Below, one piece after another: positions 12,480-23,716 of a DNA stretch of 64,000 nucleotides. A program made the translations under genes and the position numbers. This DNA comes from Gordionus sp. m RMFG-2023 (lineage: Eukaryota; Nematomorpha; Gordioida; Chordodea; Parachordodidae), in NCBI RefSeq assembly GCF_954871325.1, contig NC_088778.1, positions 2,513,743 through 2,577,742 on the forward strand, written 5' to 3'. Each line of letters opens with the position of its first letter. Position 1 is the stretch's first letter. The notes below the pieces were generated by a model. The model did no database searches, was not told where the DNA came from, and was given only the letters and a program-made list of their open reading frames with translations.

Positions 12480-13730
12480 TTTAACTATTCCATCATAGTT
12501 ATTTTTTAAAATTTTTAAGTAAAGATGTACCATAGAAAAGAGCCATTTGTTATGATGGTTATTTTTGAACTTTTTTAAATGAATTAGATAAAAATATATA
12601 TTGTAGACATGTTAAATCAAAATTTCAGTGAAGATGTATCATAGATAAGTGACAATTGTCATAATCGACATTTTTGAACTTTTTTGAGTTTTTTTATAGC
12701 AAATTGCTAAAAATATATATTCTGAACATGTTAAATTAAAAATTCAGTGAGGATGTATCATAGATAGGTGACAATTGTCATAATCGTTATTTTTGAACTT
12801 TTTTCAATTTTTTTAAAGGAAATAGCTAAAAATATATATTCTAAACATGTTAAATTTAAAATTCAGTGAGGATATATCATATATAGGTGACAATTGTCAT
12901 AATCGCTATTTTTGAACTTTTTCAAATTTTTTAAAAGGAAATAGCTAAAAATATATATTCTAAACATGTTAAATTTAAAATTCAGTGAGGATGTATCATA
13001 GATAGGTGACAATTGTCATAATCGTTATTTTTGAACTTTTTTCAATTTTTTTAAAGGAAATAGCTAAAAATATATATTCTAAACATGTTAAATTTAAAAT
13101 TCAGTGAGGATGAATCATAGATAGGTGACAATTGTCATTGTTATTTTTGAACTTTTTTTAATTTTTTTAAAGGAAATAGCTAAAAATATATATTCTAAAC
13201 ATGTTAAATTTAAAATTCAGTGAGGATGTATCATAGATAGGTGACAATTGTCATAATCGCTATTTTTGAACTTTTTCAAATTTTTTTAAAGGAAATAGCT
13301 AAAAATATATATTCTAAACATGTTAAATTAAAAATTCAGTGAGGATGTATCATAGATAGGTGACATTTGTCATATTCGTTATTTTTGAACCTTTTTTAAT
13401 TTTTTAAAGGAAATAGCTAAAAATATATATTCTAAACATGTTAAATTAAAAATTCAGTGAGGATGTATCATAGATAGGTGACAATTGTCATAATCTTTAT
13501 TTTTGAACTTTTTTCAATTTTTTTAAAGGAAATAGCTAAAAATATATATTCTAAACATGTTAAATTAAAAATTCAGTGAGGATGTATCATAGATAGGTGA
13601 CAATTGTCATAATCGCTATTTTTGAACTTTTTCAAATTTTTTTAAAGGAAATAGCTAAAAAAATATATCCTAAACATGTTAAATTAAAATATCAGTGAGG
13701 ATGTATCACAGATAAGGGACAAAAAATGGT
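12480..13730 (+). repeat. Tandem array of 119-bp units, left arm
   Basis: About ten head-to-tail units with a period of 119 bp, measured between TGACAATTGTCA occurrences near 12769, 12888 and 13007. Each unit contains AGCTAAAAATATATATTCTA, AACATGTTAAATT, TTCAGTGAGGATGTATCATA and the 12-bp perfect palindrome TGACAATTGTCA. Outer units (12540-12700) are more diverged than inner ones, suggesting ongoing homogenisation or expansion from the inside. Confidence 0.9.
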
Positions 13731-13905
13731 TATTATATATACGAGTAGTTAGGTACATAATAATCCTTAAGTGATAAAATGAGATGCTAATATATTTCTT
13801 GTAATTTTAATTTATAATAAAATTCTTAAATATGTTATTGTCATAGACTGGGTTAGAAAATCAACTATCACATAAACTCATCTATGTTTTATTCATATTA
13901 TATTT

Positions 13906-14088
13906 TTAAGTTTGAGGATATAAAAATATTTCCTCTTTGAAGTTACTAGTTAGTATAAAATTTACTTGGCACATCTTACAATGATATTTATACCTTGTTT
14001 TTTTTCGAGAATAAATTATATGCGATATCTCATGAAGGAAATTACATATCATTGTACAGAGAATTAACTTTGTATATATTATCTGCAC
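13906..14088 (-). other. 60-codon open frame in left arm, mirrored in right arm
   Basis: The same peptide is encoded in the right arm at 15558-15740 on the plus strand. It includes YKYHCKMCQVNF and TSNFKE, reminiscent of the first half of a C2H2 or BED finger (Y-x-C-x2-C-x3-F), but the histidines of a complete finger are absent. The differences between the two arm copies change amino acids freely, so nothing indicates selection. It could be a decayed finger domain of the original transposase, but it points outwards, which is wrong for a simple hAT N-terminus. Function unknown. Confidence 0.3.
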
Positions 14089-14732
14089 CCATATCTTTTA
14101 TATCAATCTCTATCGATGACATTTTAAATTATATTGGAAACTAGATTGTGTAGATTTCTAAATATTAATTTAAAATAAGATGCTAGAATTAATTATAGAT
14201 ATATCTTAATAATTTGTATATGCATTTATTATTTAAAATCTCTCGTTTTAACCCTATTTAGCAAGAAAAATATTGACTAATCCTGAAAATTGGACAACTT
14301 TTATTAATAAAATTTATGTTACTCTCTAAAATTGAATTATAATTTTGAAAACAAAAAATGAATAAAAAAAAAATTAAAATTTAATTTGGCTACCCTCAAA
14401 AATAATAAAAAAAATTTGGAAAGTTAAAAAAAATGATTATTAATCATATCCCTATCCCTAACAATGAAGAAATGAAAAAATCTCAACAAATTTGCCGTCT
14501 AGCTGGTGCCACGCCAAGTAAAATAAAATATCTTTTTTAATTTTAGAATTTAAATAGTCACTTCACTTCCATATGGAATTTTTAAACTAATAAAATACTT
14601 GTAATTTTTTTTACAAGTATTTGCGATTCCATATGCATTTTTTTAATATAAAATATGAATTTTTTTAAATATAATTTAGTAATTTAGGCGAGCCATATTT
14701 TTCAAAAATGTAGTGTTAAGTCGAGTTTTTTT

Positions 14733-14951
14733 AAGTCGTACTGTAATTCTGAGCGTTTTCCGTACTTTTGCATGATGGCTAAAGATTTTTTGTCGCAGCA
14801 AAGTACATCCGTTGAGAGCGAGCGTGTCTTCTCAAGAGGGGTGGACACCGTAACAAAGAAAAGAAATCGCATGGCCTCCGAAACACTTAAACAGTGTTTA
14901 TGTTTAAATTCATGGGATATCAATATCATGAATAATAAATTTTATATATAA
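14733..14951 (+). pseudogene. hAT transposase C-terminal (dimerisation) remnant
   Basis: In one open frame ending at a TAA (14949-14951) the translation contains SERFPYFCMMAKDFLSQQ, then STSVESERVFSRGVDTV, then TKKRNRM and LKQCLCLNSW. This matches the conserved hAT C-terminal block: RFP, then (T/S)S(V/A)xSERVFS, then a K(R/K)NR region and LxxLxLxxW. This domain dimerises hAT transposases. The rest of the transposase is absent from the element, so it is a fragment of about 70 codons, located in the loop between the two inverted arms. Confidence 0.88.
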
Positions 14952-15557
14952 TTTTTATATCTATATATATTGTTAAATTAAATTTTTTGTACATTAATAA
15001 ATATATATAATTTAAATAAAAATATTTAAACTATAAATGTATCAAGTATTTAAATGTTTTGAGCTTAGTGTTCTTGTTTCAGGCTGTTGTTTTTTATGAA
15101 TACTGGAGAATATTAGTGTTTTAATATTATTTGACTTTAAATTGATAACTAAAATAGTTTTTGATATTAAGATTTAGAATTTTGAACACTTGAGAAAAAT
15201 TACACATTAAAATTAATACTGGGATTAACTTTGAACCATGTTATAAAGCGCTTACTTTTTTTCAGGCGTTAATTATTCACTATTTTATTAAGTAGAATAT
15301 TATAAGAGCAATTTTTCTCATAGATTATATAAAGGTATAGATATCTATTATCAATTACAGAATTAGTCAATATTTTTCTTGCTAAATAGGCTTAAAACGA
15401 GAGATTTTAAATAATAAATGCATATACAAATTATTAAGATATATCTATAATTAATTCTAGCATCTTAATCTTTTAAATTAATATTTAGAAATCTACACAA
15501 TCTAGTTTCCAGTATAATTTAAAATGTCATCGATAGAGATTGATATAAAATATATGG

Positions 15558-15740
15558 GTGCAGATAATATATACAAAGTTATTTCTCTTTACAATGATAT
15601 GTAATTTCCTTCATGAGATATCGCATAAAATTTATTCTCGAAAAAAAAACAAGTATAAATATCATTGTAAGATGTGCCAAGTAAATTTTATCCTAACTAG
15701 TAACTTCAAAGAGGAAATATTTTTATATCCTCAAACTTAA
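15558..15740 (+). other. 60-codon open frame in right arm, mirror of 13906-14088
   Basis: Same peptide as the left-arm frame with several substitutions; see that entry for the finger-like motif. An overlapping frame upstream reads MSSIEIDIKYMGADNIYKV from about 15523 and stops quickly, so a former longer reading frame broken by a frameshift is possible. Confidence 0.3.
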
Positions 15741-15929
15741 AAATATAATATGAATAAAACATAGATGAGTTTATGTGATAGTTGATTTTCTAACCCAGTC
15801 TATGACAATAACATATTTAAGAATTTTATTATAAATTAAAATTACAAGAAATATATTAGCATCTCATTTTATCACTTAAGGATTATTATGTACCTAACTA
15901 CTCGTATATATAATAACCATTTTTTGTCC

Positions 15930-17105
15930 CTTATCTGTGATACATCCTCACTGATATTTTAATTTAACATGTTTAGGATATATTTTTTTAGCTATTTCCT
16001 TTAAAAAAATTTGAAAAAGTTCAAAAATAGCGATTATGACAATTGTCACCTATCTATGATACATCCTCACTGAATTTTTAATTTAACATGTTTAGAATAT
16101 ATATTTTTAGCTATTTCCTTTAAAAAAATTGAAAAAAGTTCAAAAATAAAGATTATGACAATTGTCACCTATCTGTGATACATCCTCACTGATATTTTAA
16201 TTTAACATGTTTAGGATATATTTTTTTAGCTATTTCCTTTAAAAATATTTGAAAAAGTTCAAAAATAGCGATTATGACAATTGTCACCTATCTATGATAC
16301 ATCCTCACTGAATTTTTAATTTAACATGTTTAGAATATATATTTTTAGCTATTTCCTTTAAAAAAATTGAAAAAAGTTCAAAAATAGCCATTATGACAAT
16401 TGTCACCTATCTATGATACATCCTCACTGAATTTTAAATTTAACATGTTTAGAATATATATTTTTAGCTATTTCCTTTAAAAAAATTTGAAAAAGTTCAA
16501 AAATAGCTATTATGATAATTGTCACCTATTTTAGCTATTTCCTTTAAAAAAATTGAAAAAAGTTCAAAAATAACGATTATGACAATTGTCACCTATCTAT
16601 GATACATCCTCACTTAATTTTAAATTTAACATGTTTAGAATATATATTTTTAGCTATTTCCTTTAAAAAAATTTGAAAAAGTTCAAAAATAGCGATTATG
16701 ACAATTGTCACCTATATATGATATATCCTCACTGAATTTTAAATTTAACATGTTTAGAATATATATTTTTAGCTATTTCCTTTAAAAAAATTGAAAAAAG
16801 TTCAAAAATAACGATTATGACAATTGTCACCTATCTATGATACATCCTCACTGAATTTTTAATTTAACATGTTCAGAATATATATTTTTAGCAATTTGCT
16901 ATAAAAAAACTCAAAAAAGTTCAAAAATGTCGATTATGACAATTGTCACTTATCTATGATACATCTTCACTGAAATTTTGATTTAACATGTCTACAATAT
17001 ATATTTTTATCTAATTCATTTTAAAAAGTTCAAAAATAACCATCATAACAAATGGCTCTTTTCTATGGTACATCTTTACTTAAAAATTTTAAAAAATAAC
17101 TATGA
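15930..17105 (-). repeat. Tandem array of 119-bp units, right arm
   Basis: Inverted counterpart of 12480-13730, with about ten units each holding the palindrome TGACAATTGTCA (same on both strands). One unit near 16520 is shortened. Outer units near 16900-17060 are the most diverged, matching the outer units of the left arm. Confidence 0.9.
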
Positions 17106-17214
17106 TGGAATAGTTAAATCAGAGCGTTATAATTTAAAGAAGCTTTAAGAAACTTTCCCGCCTATAATATTAATATCTACTAAATGTTATTTGACTTTTG
17201 GTCGAAAAAAATGA

Positions 17215-17670
17215 TCTAGATATTTGGTTAGGTGAAAAAAAGCAACCCTAACTTTAAGGCGTCTTTAAAAAAAACGATCCATATTTTGGGTCGGATTGAA
17301 TAAAACGACCCGATGTTTGAGTCTGAGTCAGAAAAACGACCCAAACTTTGAGTTGGAGTCGAAAAATACGATCTAAACTTCAAGTTGGAGTCGAAAAATA
17401 CGACCCTAACTTCAAGTTTGAGTCGAAAAATACGACCCAAACTTCTAGTTTGAGTCAAAAAATACGACCCAAATTTCAAGTTTGAGTCGAAAAATACAAC
17501 CCAAATTTTGAGTCGGAGTCGTAAAAAACGACCCATATTTTGGGTCGAAGTCGTTTTTTTCGGCTTGAACTCGGGTCGAAGTCGTAAAAAACGACCAAAA
17601 CTTTGAGTTGGAGTCGAAAAAAACGACCCAAAATTTGGGTGAGCTCTGTTCGAGCCGACTCGGCTAAGCC
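17215..17670. repeat. Subterminal GC-rich array, right arm
   Basis: Inverted counterpart of 12000-12410, with units such as AAAACGACCCATATTTTGGG and CAAACTT.AAGTTTGAGTCG. It is longer than the left array. The apparent 153-codon frame on the minus strand here is repetitive translation (variants of FGSYFST and IWVVFFDS) and not a gene. Confidence 0.75.
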
Positions 17671-17692
17671 GATTAACAACACTAATCATTAT

Positions 17693-19424
17693 GTTGAGGC
17701 TAACTTAAACGTTTTAAGTCAATTTTTTAGGAGATAATCTTGACCGCCATATTGAAGTTTGGTCAGAGTTAGGTGATTAAACATCACTTGTAAGATGGTA
17801 CACAAAAAAATTGATAAAAGAGAGAGATCAGTTAAAAATATTTTATTTAATAATTTTAACAATAATGCGGTTGAATAAATGCATAAATCTATATATAACA
17901 TATTTAAAGCTAGGCTTGTTATTCGATTTAAAGGAATCACAATTACGAGACTTTTATCAGTTTTGTCAATACAATAGTTGAATAAGCATCTGCATATAGT
18001 TGATCCTGCAGGATTTTTAAATGTAAAATTAACCCTACAAACTTAATATCTTCCTCTGAATCTATAATAGTTAGAAATACTTATAAAAATATTTATTTTA
18101 TTTTCAATTAAATAAATATAACTATGTGTTGCAAATCAAATTCGTAAATTTTGTTTTGATAAAATTTATGGAGGATGCTAAAAATTTGATGGATAGATTT
18201 TTTATTTTAATATTTTGGAATTTTTTTATTTTATTCATTTACTTTTTAAAAAATAATTTTTTTTTAAAGGATCGTATATTTAACAAAATGATCTCGATCA
18301 TGATCCTCAATTTAAGAGAAAATCATAAATTCGGGTAATTTGCCAAAATTAGGATCGAATCCAGATTTGTCCTTTTGATCTCGATATTTTAAACACTCTT
18401 TTCAAAGCGAAATGACAATTCAAATATTCTAATAAAATAGAGATTTTTGTAAAGGAAACAATTATTATGCACACACTCATTTATTAATCTTAATTGCTTT
18501 ATCAATCCTATATTCTATATAAACCCCCCACATCCCTCCTTAGCGATACTTCTTATCCGATCCGACAAAAGATAATGGTGAATGGAACTGAAATGTGACA
18601 AGTGTCATAATCTTTATATTAAAATGTTATTAAATTTTTTTAAAGCAAATAAGTAAAAACATATATTTAAATATATTAAATTTAAATTTCAGCAAAGATG
18701 AACCGTGATTTGTCATTTTTGAAATTAGAACTCTAATTTGATTTAAGAAAATTTTTTTAAAATGCATTCCAATTTAATAATAATTTATACTAATATTTAA
18801 ATAATGATTAATAAAAATTATGATTGCACATTAATTTATGTCCATTAAGCTTAAGCCACTACAAAATATCTAGTTATTATAAAACTCATTTAAACTAATC
18901 ATATTTCTGAAAAAATAATTGAATATAATGAGACCTGCAGGCGCAGCCCTAAGCCAGACCCTGGTACACTAGCCTGGCCGTATTATAATTTTTTTTAGAG
19001 GGGTAGTCAAAGGTTTTTGAAGGGGGTTTGTACCCAGTGAAAATCCTATCATGTAGACGCTGGTCACTCTGAGTGTCCTTTGGTTAGTTTTTTTTTTACT
19101 TTTAAGCTATTTTTCAAATATTTCAATTATGATCAGTGTCAAATTGGGAAAAAGTATTATTAAAAATTAAATTGGCGATTATAAAAAATGTGAGTAATTT
19201 TATTAATACAAACGCAAATTAGTAATTGCCCATAATTTAAAAAATATTATAAATTAAAAATCAAACGAAGATGCTTATTTATTTGAACTATGAACTTTTA
19301 ATTATATTTTTAACTAACTATTACTTCTATTTTTATCTAAGAAATTTTTTTTTCATCATTTATAATTTCTATTCAAATTTTCTTACTCAATAATGTTTTG
19401 TTTAAAATAAAATCCCAGAGAGAT
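17693..19424. other. AT-rich DNA with two repeat fragments
   Basis: No gene recognised. It holds a lone diverged unit of the foldback 119-bp repeat (18590-18715) and a GC-rich relic around 18930-19075, with GCAGGCGCAGCCCTAAGCC and GAGGGGTAGTC, that looks like scrambled hAT-type termini. Confidence 0.55.
18590..18715 (+). repeat. Solo diverged unit of the 119-bp foldback repeat
   Basis: GTGACAAGTGTCATAATC, a TTTTTTTAAAGCAAATAA word, then ACATATATTTAAATATATTA and TTTCAGCAAAGATGAA follow the order of the 119-bp unit of the foldback element, including a one-base variant of its palindrome. It lies about 0.9 kb outside the element. Confidence 0.6.
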
Positions 19425-19750
19425 CATTATTGTACCTCAACATGCAATGAAATTATTTTTAAATTTTTTAAATAAAATAAAAATTAAAAAAAATTATTAT
19501 TGTACTTTATACATGAAATGAACTTGTTTTTAAATTATTTAAAAAAAATAAAAAATTTTAAAAATTGTTTTAGAAAAATTAATAAACTTTAAAAACAATG
19601 AAAAAAACCCAAAAGATTCATATTGTACCTATACATCCAATGAACTTGTTTTTAAATTATTTTAACAAAATTAGAAGTATTAAATTTTTATTAAAAATTT
19701 TTTTTTAGAAAGTTAAAAAAAATTTTAAAACAATGAAAAAAAATAAAATA
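19425..19750 (+). repeat. Three-unit imperfect tandem repeat
   Basis: Three diverged units share ATTGTAC.T..ACATG.AATG, then AACTTGTTTTTAAATTATTT and an A-rich tail with AACAATGAAAAAAA. Unit length is uneven (about 70 to 130 bp). No coding potential. Confidence 0.65.
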
Positions 19751-22700
19751 GACATGTTCGTTAGGGTAGTTATATTTTTTAAAAAAATGTATATTTTAAG
19801 GAGAAAAATATTAATAAATCTTTTATTATAGTTCATATAATTTTATATATTTTTTTCCTTCTCAGTATATTTTTATTTTCAAAAAAAATTTTCTAACTTC
19901 TTTTAAAATATCTAATGTTTATACTGAGCCATGAAGTGCTATTTTATCAAACTCTAAGTTCAAACCGATATTTGTTTTTATAGGATATCTCTAAAAATCT
20001 GTATCAATAAATTTTTTAATAACCCATAAGGATGAATGAGGGAGAAAAATTTGATTATTTTTTATCAATGTAGCAGATAACTTTTGATTATTTCTTATCA
20101 ATGGTGCAGATTTAACTAAAATTTTGGAAAAACATTTACAAAAAATCTTAAGAATATATATTGAAATAAAATTCATATTTTCCATCATTAAATAAAAATA
20201 TTGTAACATTGTATATGTTTAGCATAAAGCTTGAAATTACTCAAAAAAAACAATGATATGCTGATCACCCTATGTATCAATATATTGTGTCATCAGCTAA
20301 CCCTCTTGCAGTCATATATCACTTGTTTATTTTTTTTATTTATGTATTTGTGTCATTATTTTTTTTTATTCAGTTTTTAATTTAATTGTAAAATAAAATA
20401 AAATATTTACATTTTTAATAATAATTTAGTAATTATAATTTATCTGTGACCACATTAATTTTTTGGTGGATCATTATATATAATTTATAAAATATATTTT
20501 TTTCTTTATCCATCATGTAAATAGATTCTATTTTTTCGCACTTTTTGCCAACTTTTTATTTTGTATTTTTTGGTTTGAGGCCAAAGTACTATTAAAACTA
20601 TAATTTTTAGATTTTCAATATCAATTCATTTATTTTTATCTTCAAAAAATTATGCTTATTGATTTAAAGCTTTGAATTAATTTTTCTTATTTTAAAGTAT
20701 GTTAACTAAAATTTAGATCGACCATAACTCAAACATTATAAAATCTTTTAAAATATAATCGTATTATTTGTGTTTCGAATTTATTTTAAAAAGGGGATTC
20801 TAACTTTTGCTGGATCGCTTGTATAATTTTATATAGTTTATTAATATTATTAATTCTCATCATTAATTAATTTATTTTTTTAAATTATATCTCGCATTCT
20901 TAGAGGTAAATTTTAGAAGTAATACTATTTTAAATATATATTTTTATTAACATACAAGATTTTTTGATAAATAGATTGATTTTAACTCATCAATTAAGAT
21001 TAATATTAGAAATATTTTACCTAAGATATTTTATATGTATAGTTTAATAAATTATTTTTTAAATTATATCAAAATAAACCCTTATGATTTTTACTTTATC
21101 ATAGTTTTATATAATTATTAGGAAGTCACATAGTTATGGAATATTTAATTTACAGTTCATTTTTTGAAAACTATTAAATTGTTGAAATTACTGGGATCTA
21201 AGATAAAATCAGAGCCATTACATCAGTCTACAGATTTATTTTTTTAATCTTTAATTTTATATCCTTTTATTGCAATCTAAAAAAAAATAGGAATAAAATC
21301 ATTTACAAATCGAAATTTTAATAATAAAAATAAAAAATTTTTTTTTAAGAAAAGCATAATTGTGTTCCAAAAAAGGAATAATAGTTAAATTATAAAAATA
21401 TTTAATTGCATATTCTATTTAAAGAATAAAAATTTTCTATGTTTAATGTTTGTTACTTTATTTTGTAATCTGAATTTTAAAAAAATGTAATAGGCCCAAA
21501 CTGTCCTTTGGTAGAAGTAGCGATTAGCTATAATATAAATTTGTTGAGATAATGATATTTGCCTATTGACAATCATTTTGATTTTATTAATTAAAGTAAA
21601 TGACAATGAAGAGATAAATATAAAATTGGTAAAAAATTAAATATTTTTTTCAAAAGATTTCAGAGGTTTGGTATAATCAACACACACTATCCAAAACGTT
21701 AGAGAAATTTTTATTATTTTTATATTTCGGGTCTGGAAATAGTTTGTTTAGGTAGGTAATGTCAAGAAAATTTGTGATTTGCTGGTCACCGCTCTTAGGA
21801 TATCATCAATTTTTTAAAGAAAGTTGTACGACATAATAAATTTATTATAAAAGATGATAGTAATATATTTTTATTTTTAAAAATATATAGAGCGTATATA
21901 TTTAAAAACCAACTATCTATGCATCATATATTGATATATATATTTATGTGTGAAATTTGGTTATATCTTAAATTTTTTTCTTTTATAAAGATGCTTGAAA
22001 CTTTACAAAAATATGATTTGATTTAATATAAATCTAGTAAAGAATAAAAGGCCTTTCTGAAAAAGATTTTATATGTAGCAAGCCAAAATACAATCAGAGT
22101 AAATTACACATATGTTCTGAATCAAATACGTTGATATAATTAACTATGATATAATTTGATATGCGATGAAAAAAATATTTTTATTTTCCAAGAATTTACA
22201 TCATGAAAGCAAGGGAAATTGGGGGATTGTATGATTCGGATCTTGCTTTCAAAAAATATTTTGGATAGGAATAGATCTGTAAATATTTTTAAATTATTTT
22301 ATTTTTCTAATTTCTTTTTTGAAAATTATTTTTTAAATACCCACAAAATAGTTTATTCCTTAATCAACGTTTTATCTTTCAAAATCAACGTAAAAGAATT
22401 ACAAATTCGATTATAGAACTTTATAATAAATTTCATAATTTGATTAATTCATCTAATATTTATTTTTTTTTAAACCAAATTATTTTGACTAAAGAGCTTA
22501 TTTCCTAAGACTAATCCTAAGCTTTTAGCTAAGAAAGTTTTAAAATGTCGAATATGTCATATTGCTTATTTAATTTCATTATTATTGAATTTCGACTAAA
22601 ATATATTTAAAATATTAATCAATACCTATTTTCATTAATAAACATTGGAAAAGTTTTATAACAATTGTTATCCTTCTGAATTAAATTATTATAAAATTTA

Positions 22701-22764
22701 CAGTAAAGTAGAACGTTAGCAAATAAAAATCAGCTTAAGATCAACTTTAACCAATCAATAACCA
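19751..22764. other. AT-rich DNA without a recognised gene
   Basis: Only short, AT-driven open frames (63 to 72 codons at most) without recognisable motifs. I see no RNA gene, TIR or repeat in this 3-kb stretch. Confidence 0.6.
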
Positions 22765-22912
22765 TAAATCGGGACAGGCTTATTTCTAGCCAAAAAATGT
22801 GCATAGAGTAAGCCAAAAAAATTGGCTTAGGCTTAGACAAATACATAATAAATCCCTCAGACTTAGCCTTCTCCAAAAAAATCGACTAAGCTAAGCAAAT
22901 TAGCCATCTATA
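22765..22912. repeat. Cluster of AGCC/GGCT inverted words, possible MITE
   Basis: Contains GGCTTATTTCTAGCC, the palindrome AAGCCAAAAAAATTGGCTT, GGCTTAGGCTTAG and GACTAAGCTAAGC. The density of short inverted words resembles the subterminal region of a hAT-type element, but clear ends and a duplication could not be set. Confidence 0.35.
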
Positions 22913-23498
22913 CTTATCATTCATCTATATCAAAAACCTAAATCATGTGTTTTCTTTAATATAAATGTAGAATCGTGCCCAATATTTGTCTTGTATAAAA
23001 TGGCTACAAAATGCAATCTACAATTTTACATTTATATAATCCCCCCCCCCTCCCTCTCAATATTTTTAGAACCCTCACCCACCCTTACATCTAATCGTCT
23101 CATTTATTATGAATGAAAATCAAAAATAAATCATCACTTGGATACAAAAATTTTTATTGATGAAATATTATATTTCAGTTGAATTTATGTTAGTATAATT
23201 ATTAATAAATTAATGAAAAGTCCATGATTAAACATTTGAAATCAAAAGTTTTTAATAATATTGACATAATGATGAAAAATAAATCCAATGTAAAAATGTT
23301 TAAATTTTTTTTAGTTATTCTTCAGATTGGTAAAAACATTGATATCTTTATCATATAAAAAATTTATTTTACATATATTATATATAATATATAAGTATAA
23401 TTTAGTATGCTTAAAAATATTTAATTTTTGAAAATAGCTCAAAAAATGACAAAGGCCCCTCAAATATATGGTTAAATTATTTTTATAAATATGACCAG
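22913..23498. other. AT-rich DNA with a C homopolymer
   Basis: Holds a C-run near 23041-23050 followed by CTCCCTCTCAA, similar to the C tracts at the ends of hAT-type elements elsewhere in the window, but no second terminus was found. No gene seen. Confidence 0.45.
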
Positions 23499-23716
23499 TA
23501 GTGTTGTTAACCAGCTCGTTTTGAGCCGATTTTTAAAAATGGTTATTTCAATATTTTATCTAGTGAAATATTATGTAAGCCTTAAGGTTTTGTTTATAGA
23601 TTGCACAAAGGTTTGAACTTCTATTACCAAAATCTTAAAGCTTATTATTTTTCTGGCTAAAATATTGAGTTAGCCGTTTTTTAAAATCGGCTTAATCGAG
23701 CCGTTTAACAACACTA
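23499..23716. mobile_element. MITE of the foldback-element family
   Basis: A 218-bp element beginning TAGTGTTGTTAACCAG and ending GTTTAACAACACTA, the same terminal repeat as the 5.7-kb foldback element. Flanking octamers ATGACCAG (23491-23498) and ATGACTAT (23717-23724) look like a decayed 8-bp duplication. Subterminal words GAGCCGATTTTTAAAAATGG and TTTAAAATCGGCTTAATCGA are inverted relative to each other. Non-coding; it would have depended on a transposase supplied by a relative. Confidence 0.85.

Larger units (their letters stand above)
11987..14283 (+). repeat. Left inverted arm of the foldback element
   Basis: Reverse complement of 15358-17684. The match extends through the terminal motif, the GC-rich array, the 119-bp repeats and a single-copy stretch ending near TATTGACTAATCCT (14271-14284). 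The right arm begins with the complementary AGAATTAGTCAATA at about 15359. Confidence 0.9.
11987..17684. mobile_element. Foldback hAT element with 2.3-kb inverted arms
   Basis: The element begins TAGTGTTGTTAAAACG and ends AACAACACTA, flanked by a perfect 8-bp duplication ATCATTAT (11979-11986 and 17685-17692). Left arm (11987-14283) and right arm (15358-17684) are inverted copies of each other, with only scattered differences by eye. Each arm holds, from outside in, a GC-rich array of CGACCCAAA and TGGGTCG words, about ten copies of a roughly 119-bp tandem repeat, and about 550 bp of single-copy DNA. The 1.1-kb loop carries a hAT transposase C-terminus. The duplication, termini and transposase remnant all point to hAT. 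The arm length and internal arrays are unusual for the superfamily, whose inverted repeats are normally tens of bases. A small relative is at 23499-23716. Confidence 0.9.
15358..17684 (-). repeat. Right inverted arm of the foldback element
   Basis: Inverted copy of 11987-14283, slightly longer. One 119-bp unit near 16510-16545 is truncated relative to the left arm, and the outermost stretch before the terminus differs (GCTCTGTTCGAGCCGACTCG). Scattered substitutions are visible, for example in the mirrored 60-codon frames, so the arms have diverged a little and are not an exact mirror. Confidence 0.9.

Noticed and set aside
14702-14929. 75-codon minus-strand frame
   Set aside because: Shadow of the hAT C-terminal remnant on the plus strand (SERVFS block).
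12480-17105. CRISPR-like regular repeats
   Set aside because: Units are contiguous 119-bp tandem copies without unique spacers, inside a eukaryotic transposon.
11987-17684. Giant inverted repeat as a pure assembly artefact
   Set aside because: The arms differ at scattered positions and in unit number, the loop is unique, and an exact 8-bp target duplication flanks the whole. Long-read confirmation is still desirable.
17228-17689. 153-codon minus-strand open frame (and the plus-strand frames at 11989-12370)
   Set aside because: They translate the subterminal GC-rich array of the foldback element; the peptide is just the repeat (FGSYFST, IWVVFFDS variants), with the same content in mirrored form in the other arm.
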